Origin: Anaerococcus vaginalis ATCC 51170
Lineage (GTDB): Bacteria; Bacillota; Clostridia; Tissierellales; Peptoniphilaceae
Length of the DNA: 64,000 bases
Reading direction: 5' to 3'
Assembly: GCF_000163295.1 (NCBI RefSeq)
Contig: NZ_GG700527.1
Coordinates: 1,190,939-1,254,938 of the forward strand
Position numbers and translations under genes: made by a program. Position 1 is the first letter of the stretch. The number at the start of each line of letters is the position of its first letter. Of the stretch, positions 51,901 through 59,275 are shown piece after piece. The notes beneath the pieces were generated by a model that was given only the letters and a program-made list of their open reading frames with translations, made no database searches and was not told the origin of the DNA.

Positions 51901-52561
51901 TTTTAAGTGAACTTAGTTTTTCTTCTTCTTGCTTTAGACTTTCACTTTTTTCATCCAAATCTTTTTGAGCTTGATCTTGTTTTTCCTCTGCCTCTTTTTT
52001 CTTATTTTCGGCATCTTTTAAACTTTCTTCAGCATTTGGATTTTTTTCTTTTTCTTTTTCAAAGTCAGCATTGGCATTCTTTTCTTCTTCATCTGCCTTA
52101 TCAAGATCTTCCTTTGCCTTATTTGATTTTTCTTCTTTTTCTTTTAAATCTTTTTCGGCTTTTTCTTTTTCATTTTTTACACTTTCTAAATCTTTTTCTT
52201 TTTGAGATTTATAATCTTCTACTGTTGAATCTAAATCTTCTTTTGCCTTTTTATTTTCTTCTTCCAAATTTTTATTTTCTTTTTCAAGATTTTTTTCTTC
52301 TTCTTTGGAATTTTCATAATCTTTTTGGCTTTGCTCTAGATTTTTTTCTTCTTTATCGAGATTGTCTTTTGCCTTATCGTAATTTTCTTTTGCTTGTTCG
52401 TAAGTTTTTGCCTTTGTATCTTTTTCAGTAGAAGGATTTTCGATGGTTGCAGGATCATTATAAACGTTATCATCAGCTATAGCTTTATTTGCTCCATTAA
52501 TTATAAATGTGCTTGAAAGAGCCATTATCAAAGCTATTTTTTGTATATTTTTCTTTTTCAT
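48983..52561 (-). CDS. Sortase-anchored CAP-domain coiled-coil surface protein
   Basis: 1192-aa secreted protein. Signal peptide 1-29 (MKKKNIQKIALIMALSSTFIINGANKAIA). A long Lys/Glu-rich coiled coil (about 50-435) precedes a CAP/SCP-PR1 domain (about 440-690) with PPFENLSWGG and VGHYTNLVDDLMWGQF as CAP motifs. A second coiled coil follows (about 700-1085), then a beta-grasp/InlB-B-like repeat (YKLPKPMKKGFKFLYWKNGD) and a C-terminal sorting signal: NPKTG at 1158-1162, hydrophobic segment, KRNKKLKK. NPKTG differs from LPXTG at the first position. It is probably an adhesin or a host-interaction protein. RBS GGAGG is 23 bases from the ATG with a hairpin between. Confidence 0.9.
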   Translation of the reverse strand: MKKKNIQKIALIMALSSTFIINGANKAIADDNVYNDPATIENPSTEKDTKAKTYEQAKENYDKAKDNLDKEEKNLEQSQKDYENSKEEEKNLEKENKNLEEENKKAKEDLDSTVEDYKSQKEKDLESVKNEKEKAEKDLKEKEEKSNKAKEDLDKADEEEKNANADFEKEKEKNPNAEESLKDAENKKKEAEEKQDQAQKDLDEKSESLKQEEEKLSSLKKEQENLQNKLDTANEELAKIKDEENKISNEIDKIEKSIGEVSEDSQSYKDLQSKLGEKEQELKEIEANLEATKSDKKSIEDKMSKLQKDIENLKKENEEFSKKLDDLNKEKSQKEESKTEKENKLNEDGTKIGNLSKENENLQKTIDEEKKNIENLNANKTEKENSIKEKTAEKTELEKNLNSKKEELKKLEDSLKTVSEEEKQKAKEQWDKGSVGFFEQNKSQKALDVFTKLPNNQRAKEIGQEYLNANKNMSSDDSRSLENMKKAIEALKVVNEKRQTDGGIDGRKLSVLKISDFDMAVAQANANYSANKIEHAGIHKPPFENLSWGGSDKGQAAIQGWWDQEKILFDYLRKKGCKSREEMGNYIALHSDEIFKDTGISKDFQQVGHYTNLVDDLMWGQFKFGDSNTSGYAIRPGMFGYVQSLQLNYTKDNEAHSIEEYEKKFNDYCTNLQNLMNGIKTPSKEDLAKIEQLKKEIDALEKQIAAKNSELEKEKEDLQAINQNLENKKNENQERINKLEANKEEIQKLEEEKIALESEINNLTAEINELDNEIANHIDSNKEYGEKLKKLENDLASTNKELDDKNKEIKTLEDTKTKAEEEKNNLQNQILNLNEKRKTLENNLKAKEKELENKKSEENSKNEEINKLNEETNKLNDNIENTNKNISDLKDKKDEAAKALAEASEELKLANELLEQKNQEFESYSTAKENLARAKRKVKAMKKVFEDLKKSKEDAENNLKLKNENLAKAEADFEIAQNIDLNNPQSYENIEEINKKVKAKENAQIALDKAKENLDRQKEKTNKLKDEFDEAKKRYAMALADFNFAQKDLERFMAVNINLDLDGGDLNGVLGNVLIKGQRNTKYKLPKPMKKGFKFLYWKNGDKIYYPNSEIYLEDNINLKAYWQELKETKEKVQRPKQKIKTKDNQSKIKIESPSTNNPKTGVGNKISIILTSSLSGLLYALLRKRNKKLKK

Positions 52562-52589
52562 TTTACTTGCGATAAAATCGCAGACCTCC
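52559..52589 (-). promoter_or_regulatory. Structured ribosome-binding site of the surface protein
   Basis: SD GGAGG (52585-52589) is followed by TC, a 15-base hairpin TGCGAT-TTT-ATCGCA (52568-52582), AGTAAA, and the ATG. Folding the hairpin shrinks the spacer from 23 to 8 bases. No other SD is present. Confidence 0.65.
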
Positions 52590-52616
52590 TTTTAAAATAT
52601 TTTAATTTCTTTTATT

Positions 52617-52625
52617 ATTATATCA
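52617..52625 (-). promoter_or_regulatory. Extended -10 promoter of surface-protein gene
   Basis: TGA-TATAAT (extended -10) at 52617-52625 with no strong -35; about 55-60 bases before the ATG. Confidence 0.5.
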
Positions 52626-52669
52626 GATTACAGCAACAAAATAAAATATTTTGTATAAAAATAAACTTT

Positions 52670-53317
52670 TTACAATAAATTTTTCAACAAGTCCTTGTCC
52701 AAAATATAAATTTCTCTTCCTTTTATTTTTATTATATTTTCATCTGCCATATTTGATAATTCTCTTGAAAGGGATGGTCTTGTTGTTGCTAGAAAATCTG
52801 CTAGTTCTTCTCTCGTTTGGTCTAAAATAATTTTGCCATCATTTTCTTCTATCAATAAATAATTTCCTATTTTTTGTCTTAGGGTAAATTGATTTGTTAT
52901 TTGATTTTTTTGACTTAAAACAAGACATTTTTTGCTAATTAAATCTATATAATTTATCAAAAATGATTTTGGCATAGTTTCATTAATTAAATTTCTAAAT
53001 TCTTTTATCACTATTAATTTTGATTTTTTTTGAACATAGGCTGAAAAATCGTAAGGCTCTTTTAGGTAAGCATAAACTTCTCCAAAAATTGCTTTTTGAT
53101 TAAATGTTTGAATTATAGATCTTTTGCCATTTGAATCGAATTTTGCGACTAGAATTGAACCTTCTATTAAAAAATATAAATCTTCTTTTATTTCGCCTTG
53201 ATTAAAAATATATGAATCTTTTTCATAAATTTTTTCTTCAATTTTTATTTTTTCTTGTAAAATTTTTAAATCTTTTTCTGATAAATTTTTAAAAATTGGT
53301 ATTTGTCTTAAATTCAT
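52670..53317 (-). CDS. Crp/Fnr-family regulator, HcpR-like
   Basis: 215-aa regulator with an N-terminal cNMP-binding-like beta-roll (1-120: NQGEIKEDLYFLIEGSILVAKF, IFGEVYAYLKEPYDFSA), a dimerisation helix and a C-terminal HTH (LDQTREELADFLATTRPSLSRELSNMADENII). No Cys cluster for an Fe-S cluster is present, unlike FNR. Context (hcp and a redox system upstream) and the dyad before hcp suggest an HcpR-type nitrosative-stress or redox sensor (inference). Separated from the DUF3343 gene by a terminator, so it has its own promoter. Confidence 0.8.
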   Translation of the reverse strand: MNLRQIPIFKNLSEKDLKILQEKIKIEEKIYEKDSYIFNQGEIKEDLYFLIEGSILVAKFDSNGKRSIIQTFNQKAIFGEVYAYLKEPYDFSAYVQKKSKLIVIKEFRNLINETMPKSFLINYIDLISKKCLVLSQKNQITNQFTLRQKIGNYLLIEENDGKIILDQTREELADFLATTRPSLSRELSNMADENIIKIKGREIYILDKDLLKNLL

Positions 53318-53364
53318 TTTCCACCTCTACTAAAATTATATCTTTTATTAATTTTTTTCAAATT

Positions 53365-53398
53365 AAAAAGCGATGAAGTTTTTTCTTCATCGCTTTTT
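53365..53398 (-). terminator. Terminator of the double-cubane-type operon
   Basis: AAAAAGCGATGAAG and CTTCATCGCTTTTT arms with a six-base loop; T-run on the minus strand. Confidence 0.85.
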
Positions 53399-53400
53399 GC

Positions 53401-53655
53401 TTATAAAAATTTATTTCTTTTTGTATTAAAATCTACATTTGATTCAAAAATTTCATCAATTTTTATCTTATTTTCTTTCGCCAATGGCTCAATTTTTTCT
53501 AAATCTTCCTTATTGTATAGATAAACTGATACTCCACAAGGATGGCTAGCCTGTCTTGGTGTTGGCGCAAGGGTTGCTTTTATTTTTTCTTTTCTTAAAA
53601 TTTCTAAAAGCTCTGTCGCAATCATTGCATTTTCTACTAAAATAAAATATTTCAT
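53401..53655 (-). CDS. DUF3343 protein (putative Se/S carrier-like)
   Basis: 84-aa protein of the DUF3343 type: YFILVENAMIATELLEILRKEKI, followed by the conserved APTPRQASHPCGVSVYL with a Cys that in homologues is thought to carry sulfur or selenium. These proteins commonly sit beside 2-hydroxyacyl-CoA dehydratase-like or YedF/selenium genes. Last gene of the operon; it starts at the stop of the preceding gene. Confidence 0.85.
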   Translation of the reverse strand: MKYFILVENAMIATELLEILRKEKIKATLAPTPRQASHPCGVSVYLYNKEDLEKIEPLAKENKIKIDEIFESNVDFNTKRNKFL

Positions 53656-54929
53656 TAGTCAAGCATTTCTATAAATGCACCAATTCTTGTTTTTAATTGT
53701 TCTGCATCTTCGTCTGTGTAGTCTGTTTCTATTCCAATGCAAGGAATATTTTCTTCTTTTAATCTTTTTTCTACAAAATATCCTTCTGTATCGTAAATAT
53801 TACAGAATTTAAGGTTGATGTCGATTACTCCGTCGGCATTGTATTCGTGATAAAGTCTTATAATATCGTCAATTCTTGATGTGTTTGGTGTAAAGCAAGC
53901 GCAATTTATACTTCCCAAATATCTTTGTGCAAGATTTTTAACTTCTGTATCCAAATCGCCCTTTGTTTCGTCTACTGGATTTTCTATATATCTAATTCCT
54001 GTACACAATTCTTCGCCAACAACTGCTCCACCGTTTGTTTCGATTATTTGATGAAGTTTCCAGTTTGGAATTGAAAGTGGAGTTCCTGTAAGAAGAATTC
54101 TTTTTGTTCCTTTTTTAAATACAGATACATTTTCTTTAACTCTTTTGTCAAGTTCATCGCATAGTTCATTTACTTTTTGTGTAAATCTTACTGGATCATC
54201 GAAAAATGAAATTTGTGTAATTAAAAGTGTATCTCTTCCTGAAATTGGCACATTATCTAATTTTCTAAAATCGTATAGTCTTTGCATTGCACGTCTTTTG
54301 TTATTTATCATTACAATTGCATCGTGCAAACTTTCTGCTGTTACTTTATTTCCTGTTAATTCTTCTAATTTATCAATATATAATTTGATTTCTTTTTCCC
54401 ATTTTTGGAAATCTTCGTCCCTTTTCATTTGTGGAATATCCATTATATACATTGGGGCATCTTCTGCCAAAATTTCCCAAGCTTTTTTCTTGCCATCGCA
54501 AGTTGTTTCTCCAACAAATAAATCTGCTATTCTAAAAAATGGACAAGTTCTATCAAATCTTGCGCCAAGTGATGCTTTTATCAAAGGGCAAGTTGCTGTT
54601 GGCAATTTTTTCTCTCCACCTGGAACCCAAAATTGTGATCCTGAGCAAAGTCCTGTAGAAATTCCATTTGCTGCCCAAACAACTTCTTCTGGAACGTGGA
54701 TACAAAAACTTCCTATAACTTTTTGTCCATTTTTTTGAGCCTCAATCAATTCAGCAGGTCTTACTCCGTGAATGTCTGCTGTAACTGCATTAAAATAATC
54801 CATTTTTTCTGGTCTGTTTTCTTGTGATAAAAAAACATCCCCAAAAGCTTGTGGTAAAACTTCGCACAACAAATCGTGCTTATCAAGATCCATACTCAAA
54901 TCGTCCCACATTTTATGATTTTTATCCAT
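53655..54929 (-). CDS. 2-hydroxyacyl-CoA dehydratase family / double-cubane cluster protein-like
   Basis: 424-aa protein of the HgdB/HgdC-partner (COG1775) type. Cysteines at about 76, 95, 114, 129 and 144 lie in the conserved FCIHVPEEVV, TGLCSGSQFW, TATCPLIK, RTCPFFR and GETTCDGKKKA motifs; later INCACFTPNTSRID. Length and motif set fit the double-cubane cluster protein (DCCP) family (also YjiM), homodimers that bind an [Fe8S9] double cubane and reduce small substrates when driven by the activator. Start 54929 follows AGGAGATATAAA. Substrate unknown. Confidence 0.82.
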   Translation of the reverse strand: MDKNHKMWDDLSMDLDKHDLLCEVLPQAFGDVFLSQENRPEKMDYFNAVTADIHGVRPAELIEAQKNGQKVIGSFCIHVPEEVVWAANGISTGLCSGSQFWVPGGEKKLPTATCPLIKASLGARFDRTCPFFRIADLFVGETTCDGKKKAWEILAEDAPMYIMDIPQMKRDEDFQKWEKEIKLYIDKLEELTGNKVTAESLHDAIVMINNKRRAMQRLYDFRKLDNVPISGRDTLLITQISFFDDPVRFTQKVNELCDELDKRVKENVSVFKKGTKRILLTGTPLSIPNWKLHQIIETNGGAVVGEELCTGIRYIENPVDETKGDLDTEVKNLAQRYLGSINCACFTPNTSRIDDIIRLYHEYNADGVIDINLKFCNIYDTEGYFVEKRLKEENIPCIGIETDYTDEDAEQLKTRIGAFIEMLD

Positions 54930-54930
54930 T

Positions 54931-55668
54931 TTATATCTCCTCATAAGTTAAAATTTTTTCTGCCTCATAGATACAATTTTTGAAAGCAAAGTCTGGGTTT
55001 TTTGATTTACTTATTTTATAATTCTCACAAATATTTTTATCAATAATATCACTTACTGCAAATGGACAAGTTGCTTTTATAATTTTTCTTTTTATGTTTT
55101 TCTTTTTATATTCGGATTTTATATCCAATAAAAATGAAATCCTATCATCTAAGTTTTTAATAAATCTTATGTAAAATTCTAATTTATAAAGCAAAGTCCC
55201 ACTAATATCACTTTCTTGTAAATCTCTTAATATCTGATTAATTTTTTCGATTTTTTTAAGACTTTCAAAATATATTTTTTCATCAAAATTTCTATCTTCC
55301 AATTTTTCAAGATAATCTTTTAGTTCATTTTCGAAAACCACATCTTTGTCCGTATTTTTTTCCAAATACTCATTAAATTTCTTGCAATAATCATCAAGAA
55401 CAAAAAATTTTGAAGAATATATCAAGGGGCATTTTTTGGTTTTTAGATAGGCAATTGTTGAATTAATTGGATCACATACATTTTCTAATTTGTAGTAATC
55501 AAATACATAACTATCAAGCCCAATAATTGGGTAAACAATAAAACCATAAGAGATTAAGAGAGCATCAAACTTATCTGAAAAAACTCCAACTACATTGTCA
55601 TTTTCCATTTTTGCATAAATTGCATCCACATAGGCTTCTCTTCTCAAATCTTCTAGTTTTATCTTCAT
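54931..55668 (-). CDS. HgdB-like accessory protein of the dehydratase locus
   Basis: 245-aa protein between the dehydratase-like gene and the activator. The CDPINSTIAYLKTKKCPLIYSSKFFVLDDYC block and TCPFAVSDIIDKN near the C-terminus resemble the substrate-domain pattern of HgdB-type subunits, but it is about 60% of their length and has few cysteines in common. It may be a reduced second subunit or a maturation/regulatory partner. It overlaps the activator gene by 4 bases, so expression is coupled. Confidence 0.55.
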   Translation of the reverse strand: MKIKLEDLRREAYVDAIYAKMENDNVVGVFSDKFDALLISYGFIVYPIIGLDSYVFDYYKLENVCDPINSTIAYLKTKKCPLIYSSKFFVLDDYCKKFNEYLEKNTDKDVVFENELKDYLEKLEDRNFDEKIYFESLKKIEKINQILRDLQESDISGTLLYKLEFYIRFIKNLDDRISFLLDIKSEYKKKNIKRKIIKATCPFAVSDIIDKNICENYKISKSKNPDFAFKNCIYEAEKILTYEEI

Positions 55669-56414
55669 AAAATAGCAGCTCCAATCGCTCCCGCAAATCT
55701 GCCATCGGGATGGCTTTTAACACTACTGTTAAGTTTTTCTTCCAAAGCTTTCATTATGTATTCATTATTTGAAAAACCACCAGTAAGAAAATATCCATCA
55801 GTATCAGATTTTTTTTGAGCAAGTTTTGAAACTTTTGAAACAATAGAATTTATAACCCCGCTTGCAATATCTTCTCTTTTTGTTCCTTTGCCCATCAAAG
55901 AAACAACTTCAGATTCTGCAAAAACTGTGCAAGTTGAAGAAAGTTCTATGTCCTTGCCTTTCTTTGCCATTTGAAAAAATTCTTTCAAATCAAGACCAAG
56001 CCTATTTGCCATAACTTCCAAAAATTTCCCAGTTCCAGCCGAACATTTATCATTCATCAAAAAATCCACAACCCTATCTTCGTTTTGGACAATTATTTTT
56101 GTATCTTGTCCGCCAATGTCGATTATAGTTCTATCTTTTGATCCCAAAAAATGTGCGCCCTTGCCGTGGGCAGTAATTTCTGTAATAATTTTATCAGCAA
56201 AATCTACGGCAATTCTACCATAACCTGTAGCTGTGATATGACTTTCTTTTCTTTCATATCCCAAATCTTCTAGCTTTTTGATTATTTTTCTGCCAGTTTC
56301 TTTGCTATTCCATCCGCTGCTTATAACTTCTTTATAAAGTATTTCATTTTTTTCATTATTTAGGACAACATACTTACTAGCAGTTGATCCAATATCTATA
56401 CCAATATAATACAT
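55665..56414 (-). CDS. ATP-dependent activator (HgdC/BadF-type, DCCP reductase-like)
   Basis: 249-aa ASKHA ATPase: YIGIDIGSTASKYVVL, IDIGGQDTKIIVQ, NDKCSAGTGKFLEVMA and FLTGGFSNNEYI. Conserved Cys124 and Cys162 would hold the [4Fe-4S] cluster bridging the homodimer. It injects an electron into the dehydratase or double-cubane partner by ATP hydrolysis. It is first in the operon of activator, HgdB-like accessory, DCCP-like and DUF3343. Confidence 0.92.
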   Translation of the reverse strand: MYYIGIDIGSTASKYVVLNNEKNEILYKEVISSGWNSKETGRKIIKKLEDLGYERKESHITATGYGRIAVDFADKIITEITAHGKGAHFLGSKDRTIIDIGGQDTKIIVQNEDRVVDFLMNDKCSAGTGKFLEVMANRLGLDLKEFFQMAKKGKDIELSSTCTVFAESEVVSLMGKGTKREDIASGVINSIVSKVSKLAQKKSDTDGYFLTGGFSNNEYIMKALEEKLNSSVKSHPDGRFAGAIGAAIL

Positions 56415-56517
56415 ATTACCTCTCTAAATTATATTAACATAAATGAAAACTTTTTCCAAATTTGATTTAAAAAATTTTCCAAAATATTTAATTAAATTTT
56501 AATTTCAAAATAAAAAA

Positions 56518-56548
56518 TTCCCCAAAAAAATTTTTAAATTTTGGGGAA
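56518..56548 (-). terminator. Terminator of hcp
   Basis: TTCCCC and GGGGAA arms with 19-base AT loop, then T6 on the minus strand. Confidence 0.8.
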
Positions 56549-56583
56549 ATATTTTTAAACGTATATAAATTTATTTTTTCTTT

Positions 56584-58200
56584 TTATGCAGTAATTATTT
56601 CCAAATCTTTTTCTACATTTGTAATTGGCGAAATATTAAAATTTTCTACCAAGAAATTCACAACTGTTTCTGACAAAAATGCTGGGAGAGTTGGTCCAAG
56701 ATGAATATTTTTTACTCCTAGACTTAACAAAGCCAATAACACTATTACAGCTTTTTGCTCATACCATGCTATATTAAATTCAAGTGGCAAATCATTTACT
56801 GATTCAAGTCCAAAGGCATCTTGTAATAACAAAGCAGTTTTTACCAAAGAATATGAATCATTACATTGACCAGCATCCAAAACTCTTGGAATTCCATTTA
56901 TATCTCCAAGATTTAATTTGTTGTATCTGTATTTTGCACAGCCTGCTGTCAAAATAACATAATCTTCTGGCAATTTTTCAGCAAATTCTGTGTAATATGA
57001 TCTGCCCTTGTGTCTTCCATCACAGCCTGCCATTACAACAAATTTTTTAATATTTCCAGCCTTAATTTCTTTTACTACATCTTCTGCAAGTGCTTCAACT
57101 TGATTGTGAGCAAAGCCTCCAACAATTTTTGTATTTTCTAAATTTTCTGGAGCCTTGCAAGATTTTGCCATCTCAATAATTTGAGAGAAATCTTTTTTGC
57201 CATTTTCATCCGCTTCTATGTGTTTTGCACCAGGGTATCCTGCATTTCCTGTTGTAAATAACCTATCAAGATAGTCATTATCTTTTTTAAGTGGAACTAT
57301 ACAATTTGTTGTCATCAAAATTGGTCCATTGAATTTTTGGAATTCTTCATTTTGGCTCCACCAAGAATTTCCATAATTTCCATGGAAGTGGTCATATTTT
57401 TTGAATTTTGGATAATAATTTGCTGGAAGCATTTCTGAGTGAGTGTAAATATCTACACCAGAATCTTTGCTTTGCTCAAGTAACATTTCCATATCATTAA
57501 GGTCATGACCTGAAATTAAAATCGCAGGATTATCTCCAGCAGAAAAATCAACTTCTGTAATTTCTGGATTTCCAAATTTTTCTGTGTTTGCCTTATCCAA
57601 AAGCTCCATTGCCATAAGACCATGTTTTCCAGTTTCCATGGTTAAATCAATTAAATCATTAATATCTTTATCATCTTTTAAAGTTTTTTCCAAAGTTTTG
57701 GCAATAAATTTATCAACTTCTTCATTTCTATAACCTAATACATTTGCGTGATGGTTATAAGCTGCCATTCCTTTTAAGCCATAAGTTACAAGTTCAACCA
57801 AAGACCTTTCATCTTCATTTATTATATTTAAAACACCAACTTCAATAGCTTTTCTTTTTAGCTCATCCCTATCATCACTTGTATACTTTGCCGCATCAGA
57901 TAAATTTTCAAGTTTATTTTCTTTTATCAATTTATCCTTAGCCTTTATAGTTTCTTCTACCTTGTCTAAAATATCTTCCTCATCAAAATTTGCATTTGTA
58001 ATTGTTACAAACATATTATTTGAAATTAAATCATAATATTTAGAATCAACTTCTCCAATTTTATTTACAACCTCACTAAGTCCTTTTGTAACATAAATTA
58101 ATAAATCTTGGCTATTTGCAGTATTTTCATTTTTCCCACAAACACCAACCTTCGTACAGCCCTTGTTGCCAGCCGTTTCTTGACATTGAAAACAAAACAT
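56584..58200 (-). CDS. hcp: Hydroxylamine reductase / hybrid cluster protein
   Basis: 538-aa Hcp. N-terminal cysteines [23 protein letters not shown] bind the cubane. Later hybrid-cluster ligands are seen around [55 protein letters not shown] and [10 protein letters not shown]. It reduces NO/hydroxylamine-type species in anaerobes. The start at 58200 follows GAAAGGATTTTATT; an upstream in-frame ATG adds 16 residues before the conserved MFCFQC. A GTAAC-N4-GTTAC dyad is centred 41.5 bases upstream of the predicted start site. Confidence 0.95.
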   Translation of the reverse strand: MFCFQCQETAGNKGCTKVGVCGKNENTANSQDLLIYVTKGLSEVVNKIGEVDSKYYDLISNNMFVTITNANFDEEDILDKVEETIKAKDKLIKENKLENLSDAAKYTSDDRDELKRKAIEVGVLNIINEDERSLVELVTYGLKGMAAYNHHANVLGYRNEEVDKFIAKTLEKTLKDDKDINDLIDLTMETGKHGLMAMELLDKANTEKFGNPEITEVDFSAGDNPAILISGHDLNDMEMLLEQSKDSGVDIYTHSEMLPANYYPKFKKYDHFHGNYGNSWWSQNEEFQKFNGPILMTTNCIVPLKKDNDYLDRLFTTGNAGYPGAKHIEADENGKKDFSQIIEMAKSCKAPENLENTKIVGGFAHNQVEALAEDVVKEIKAGNIKKFVVMAGCDGRHKGRSYYTEFAEKLPEDYVILTAGCAKYRYNKLNLGDINGIPRVLDAGQCNDSYSLVKTALLLQDAFGLESVNDLPLEFNIAWYEQKAVIVLLALLSLGVKNIHLGPTLPAFLSETVVNFLVENFNISPITNVEKDLEIITA

Positions 58201-58239
58201 AATAAAATCCTTTCTTTTTTTTATCTTTCTTACATTCTT

Positions 58240-58281
58240 ATAATACAAAATAAAAAATATTTAATCGGTAACTTATGTTAC
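58240..58281 (-). promoter_or_regulatory. hcp promoter with Crp/Fnr-type operator at -41.5
   Basis: -10 TATTAT at 58240-58245; predicted start at about 58233. The perfect dyad GTAAC-TTAT-GTTAC at 58268-58281 is centred at 58274.5, i.e. -41.5, the position for class II activation by Crp/Fnr proteins. No -35 consensus, as expected for an activated promoter. Confidence 0.7.
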
Positions 58282-58331
58282 AAGAACAAAATTTTTTAAA
58301 TCAAATCTCATTTTAAAATAAAATTTATTTT

Positions 58332-58359
58332 TTGAATAAATTGCTATCTCTATTATAAT
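58332..58359 (+). promoter_or_regulatory. Promoter of HAD phosphatase gene
   Basis: TTGAAT (58332-58337), 16-base spacer, TATAAT (58354-58359), about 28 bases before the chosen ATG and divergent from hcp. Confidence 0.6.
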
Positions 58360-58386
58360 TAGACTATGAAAAGAAAAGGAGTAATT

Positions 58387-59202
58387 ATGAAAAAAATTAT
58401 TGCAGTTGATATAGATGGTACTTTGTTAAATTCGAAAAGACAGATTACTGAAAAAACTAAAAATGCTTTGATTAAGGCGCAAGAGCTTGGTCATATTGTT
58501 GTTATTGCATCTGGGCGTGATCCTCTTGGGGTTTATCCTTTTGCGGATATTTTGGAATTTGAAAAATATGGTGGGCTTATTTCTAATTTTAATGGTGGAA
58601 GAATTACTAATTATAAAACAAAGGATGTGATTATTAATCATCCTATGGATTTTGACCTTGCAAAAGAAATTTTGCAATTTAGCGAAAAAAATCTTTTTAT
58701 GCACTATATTATTTACACTGAGGATAAAATTATTACAAGCTCTTCTAAAACTTACAAGCTTGAGGAAATTTGTCAAAAAGCCTTTACTCATTATGAAGTA
58801 ATTGATGATTTGGCTTATAGTTTGGATTTTGCTCCTAATAAAATTTTATTTTCTCAAGATCCTAACTTGATTGATGATGATGCAAAAAAATTGATGGATA
58901 AATTTTCTAACAAAACCACTCAGGTAAAATCTACTCCTTATTTTTATGAAATTATGCCAAAGGGAATTGGCAAGGGAGAAAGTCTTGTTGAAATCGCTAA
59001 ATATTTTGATATGGATATGAAAGATGTGATTGCTTTTGGCGATGAGGAGAACGATCAAACCATGATTGAGATGGCAGGCCTTGGTGTGGTTATGGAAAAT
59101 GGCGCTAATTTTATGAAAGAAAAAGCTGATTTTATTACAAAATCAAATGATGATGATGGAATTGCTTACTATTTGGAAAAATTTGTTTTTAATGAAAAAT
59201 AA
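58387..59202 (+). CDS. Cof-type HAD phosphatase
   Basis: 271-aa HAD-superfamily hydrolase, subclass IIB. Motif I is IAVDIDGTLLNSKRQ (nucleophile Asp), motif II is VIASGRDP, and motif IV is VIAFGDEENDQTMIEMAG. A C2B cap lies between motif II and the C-terminal part. Broad sugar-phosphate or flavin/pyridoxal-phosphate phosphatase; substrate unknown. Start 58387 follows AAAAGGAGTAATT, 21 bases after another in-frame ATG without an RBS. Confidence 0.9.
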   Translation: MKKIIAVDIDGTLLNSKRQITEKTKNALIKAQELGHIVVIASGRDPLGVYPFADILEFEKYGGLISNFNGGRITNYKTKDVIINHPMDFDLAKEILQFSEKNLFMHYIIYTEDKIITSSSKTYKLEEICQKAFTHYEVIDDLAYSLDFAPNKILFSQDPNLIDDDAKKLMDKFSNKTTQVKSTPYFYEIMPKGIGKGESLVEIAKYFDMDMKDVIAFGDEENDQTMIEMAGLGVVMENGANFMKEKADFITKSNDDDGIAYYLEKFVFNEK

Positions 59203-59233
59203 TTAAAATTTTTGATTTTTTATTTGATTTGGG

Positions 59234-59262
59234 TATATTTTAATTGAGATATTTCGAAATAT
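59234..59262 (+). promoter_or_regulatory. Promoter and palindrome of ald
   Basis: A weak promoter TTGATT (59212-59217), 16-base spacer, TATATT (59234-59239) is followed by a perfect palindrome ATATTTCGAAATAT (59249-59262). The palindrome could bind a repressor; its regulator is unknown. The -10 lies in the recurring TTTGGGTATA motif. Confidence 0.4.
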
Positions 59263-59275
59263 ATAAGGAGGAAAT

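Noticed and set aside
51907-52431. 174-residue plus-strand ORF inside the surface-protein gene
   Set aside because: It is the antisense shadow of a Lys/Glu-rich coiled coil (hence the F/L-rich translation), with no RBS or family match.
48983-52561. Tandem DNA repeats in the surface-protein gene
   Set aside because: Protein heptads are repeated in pattern, but I saw no exact long DNA repeats; it is low-complexity coiled coil.
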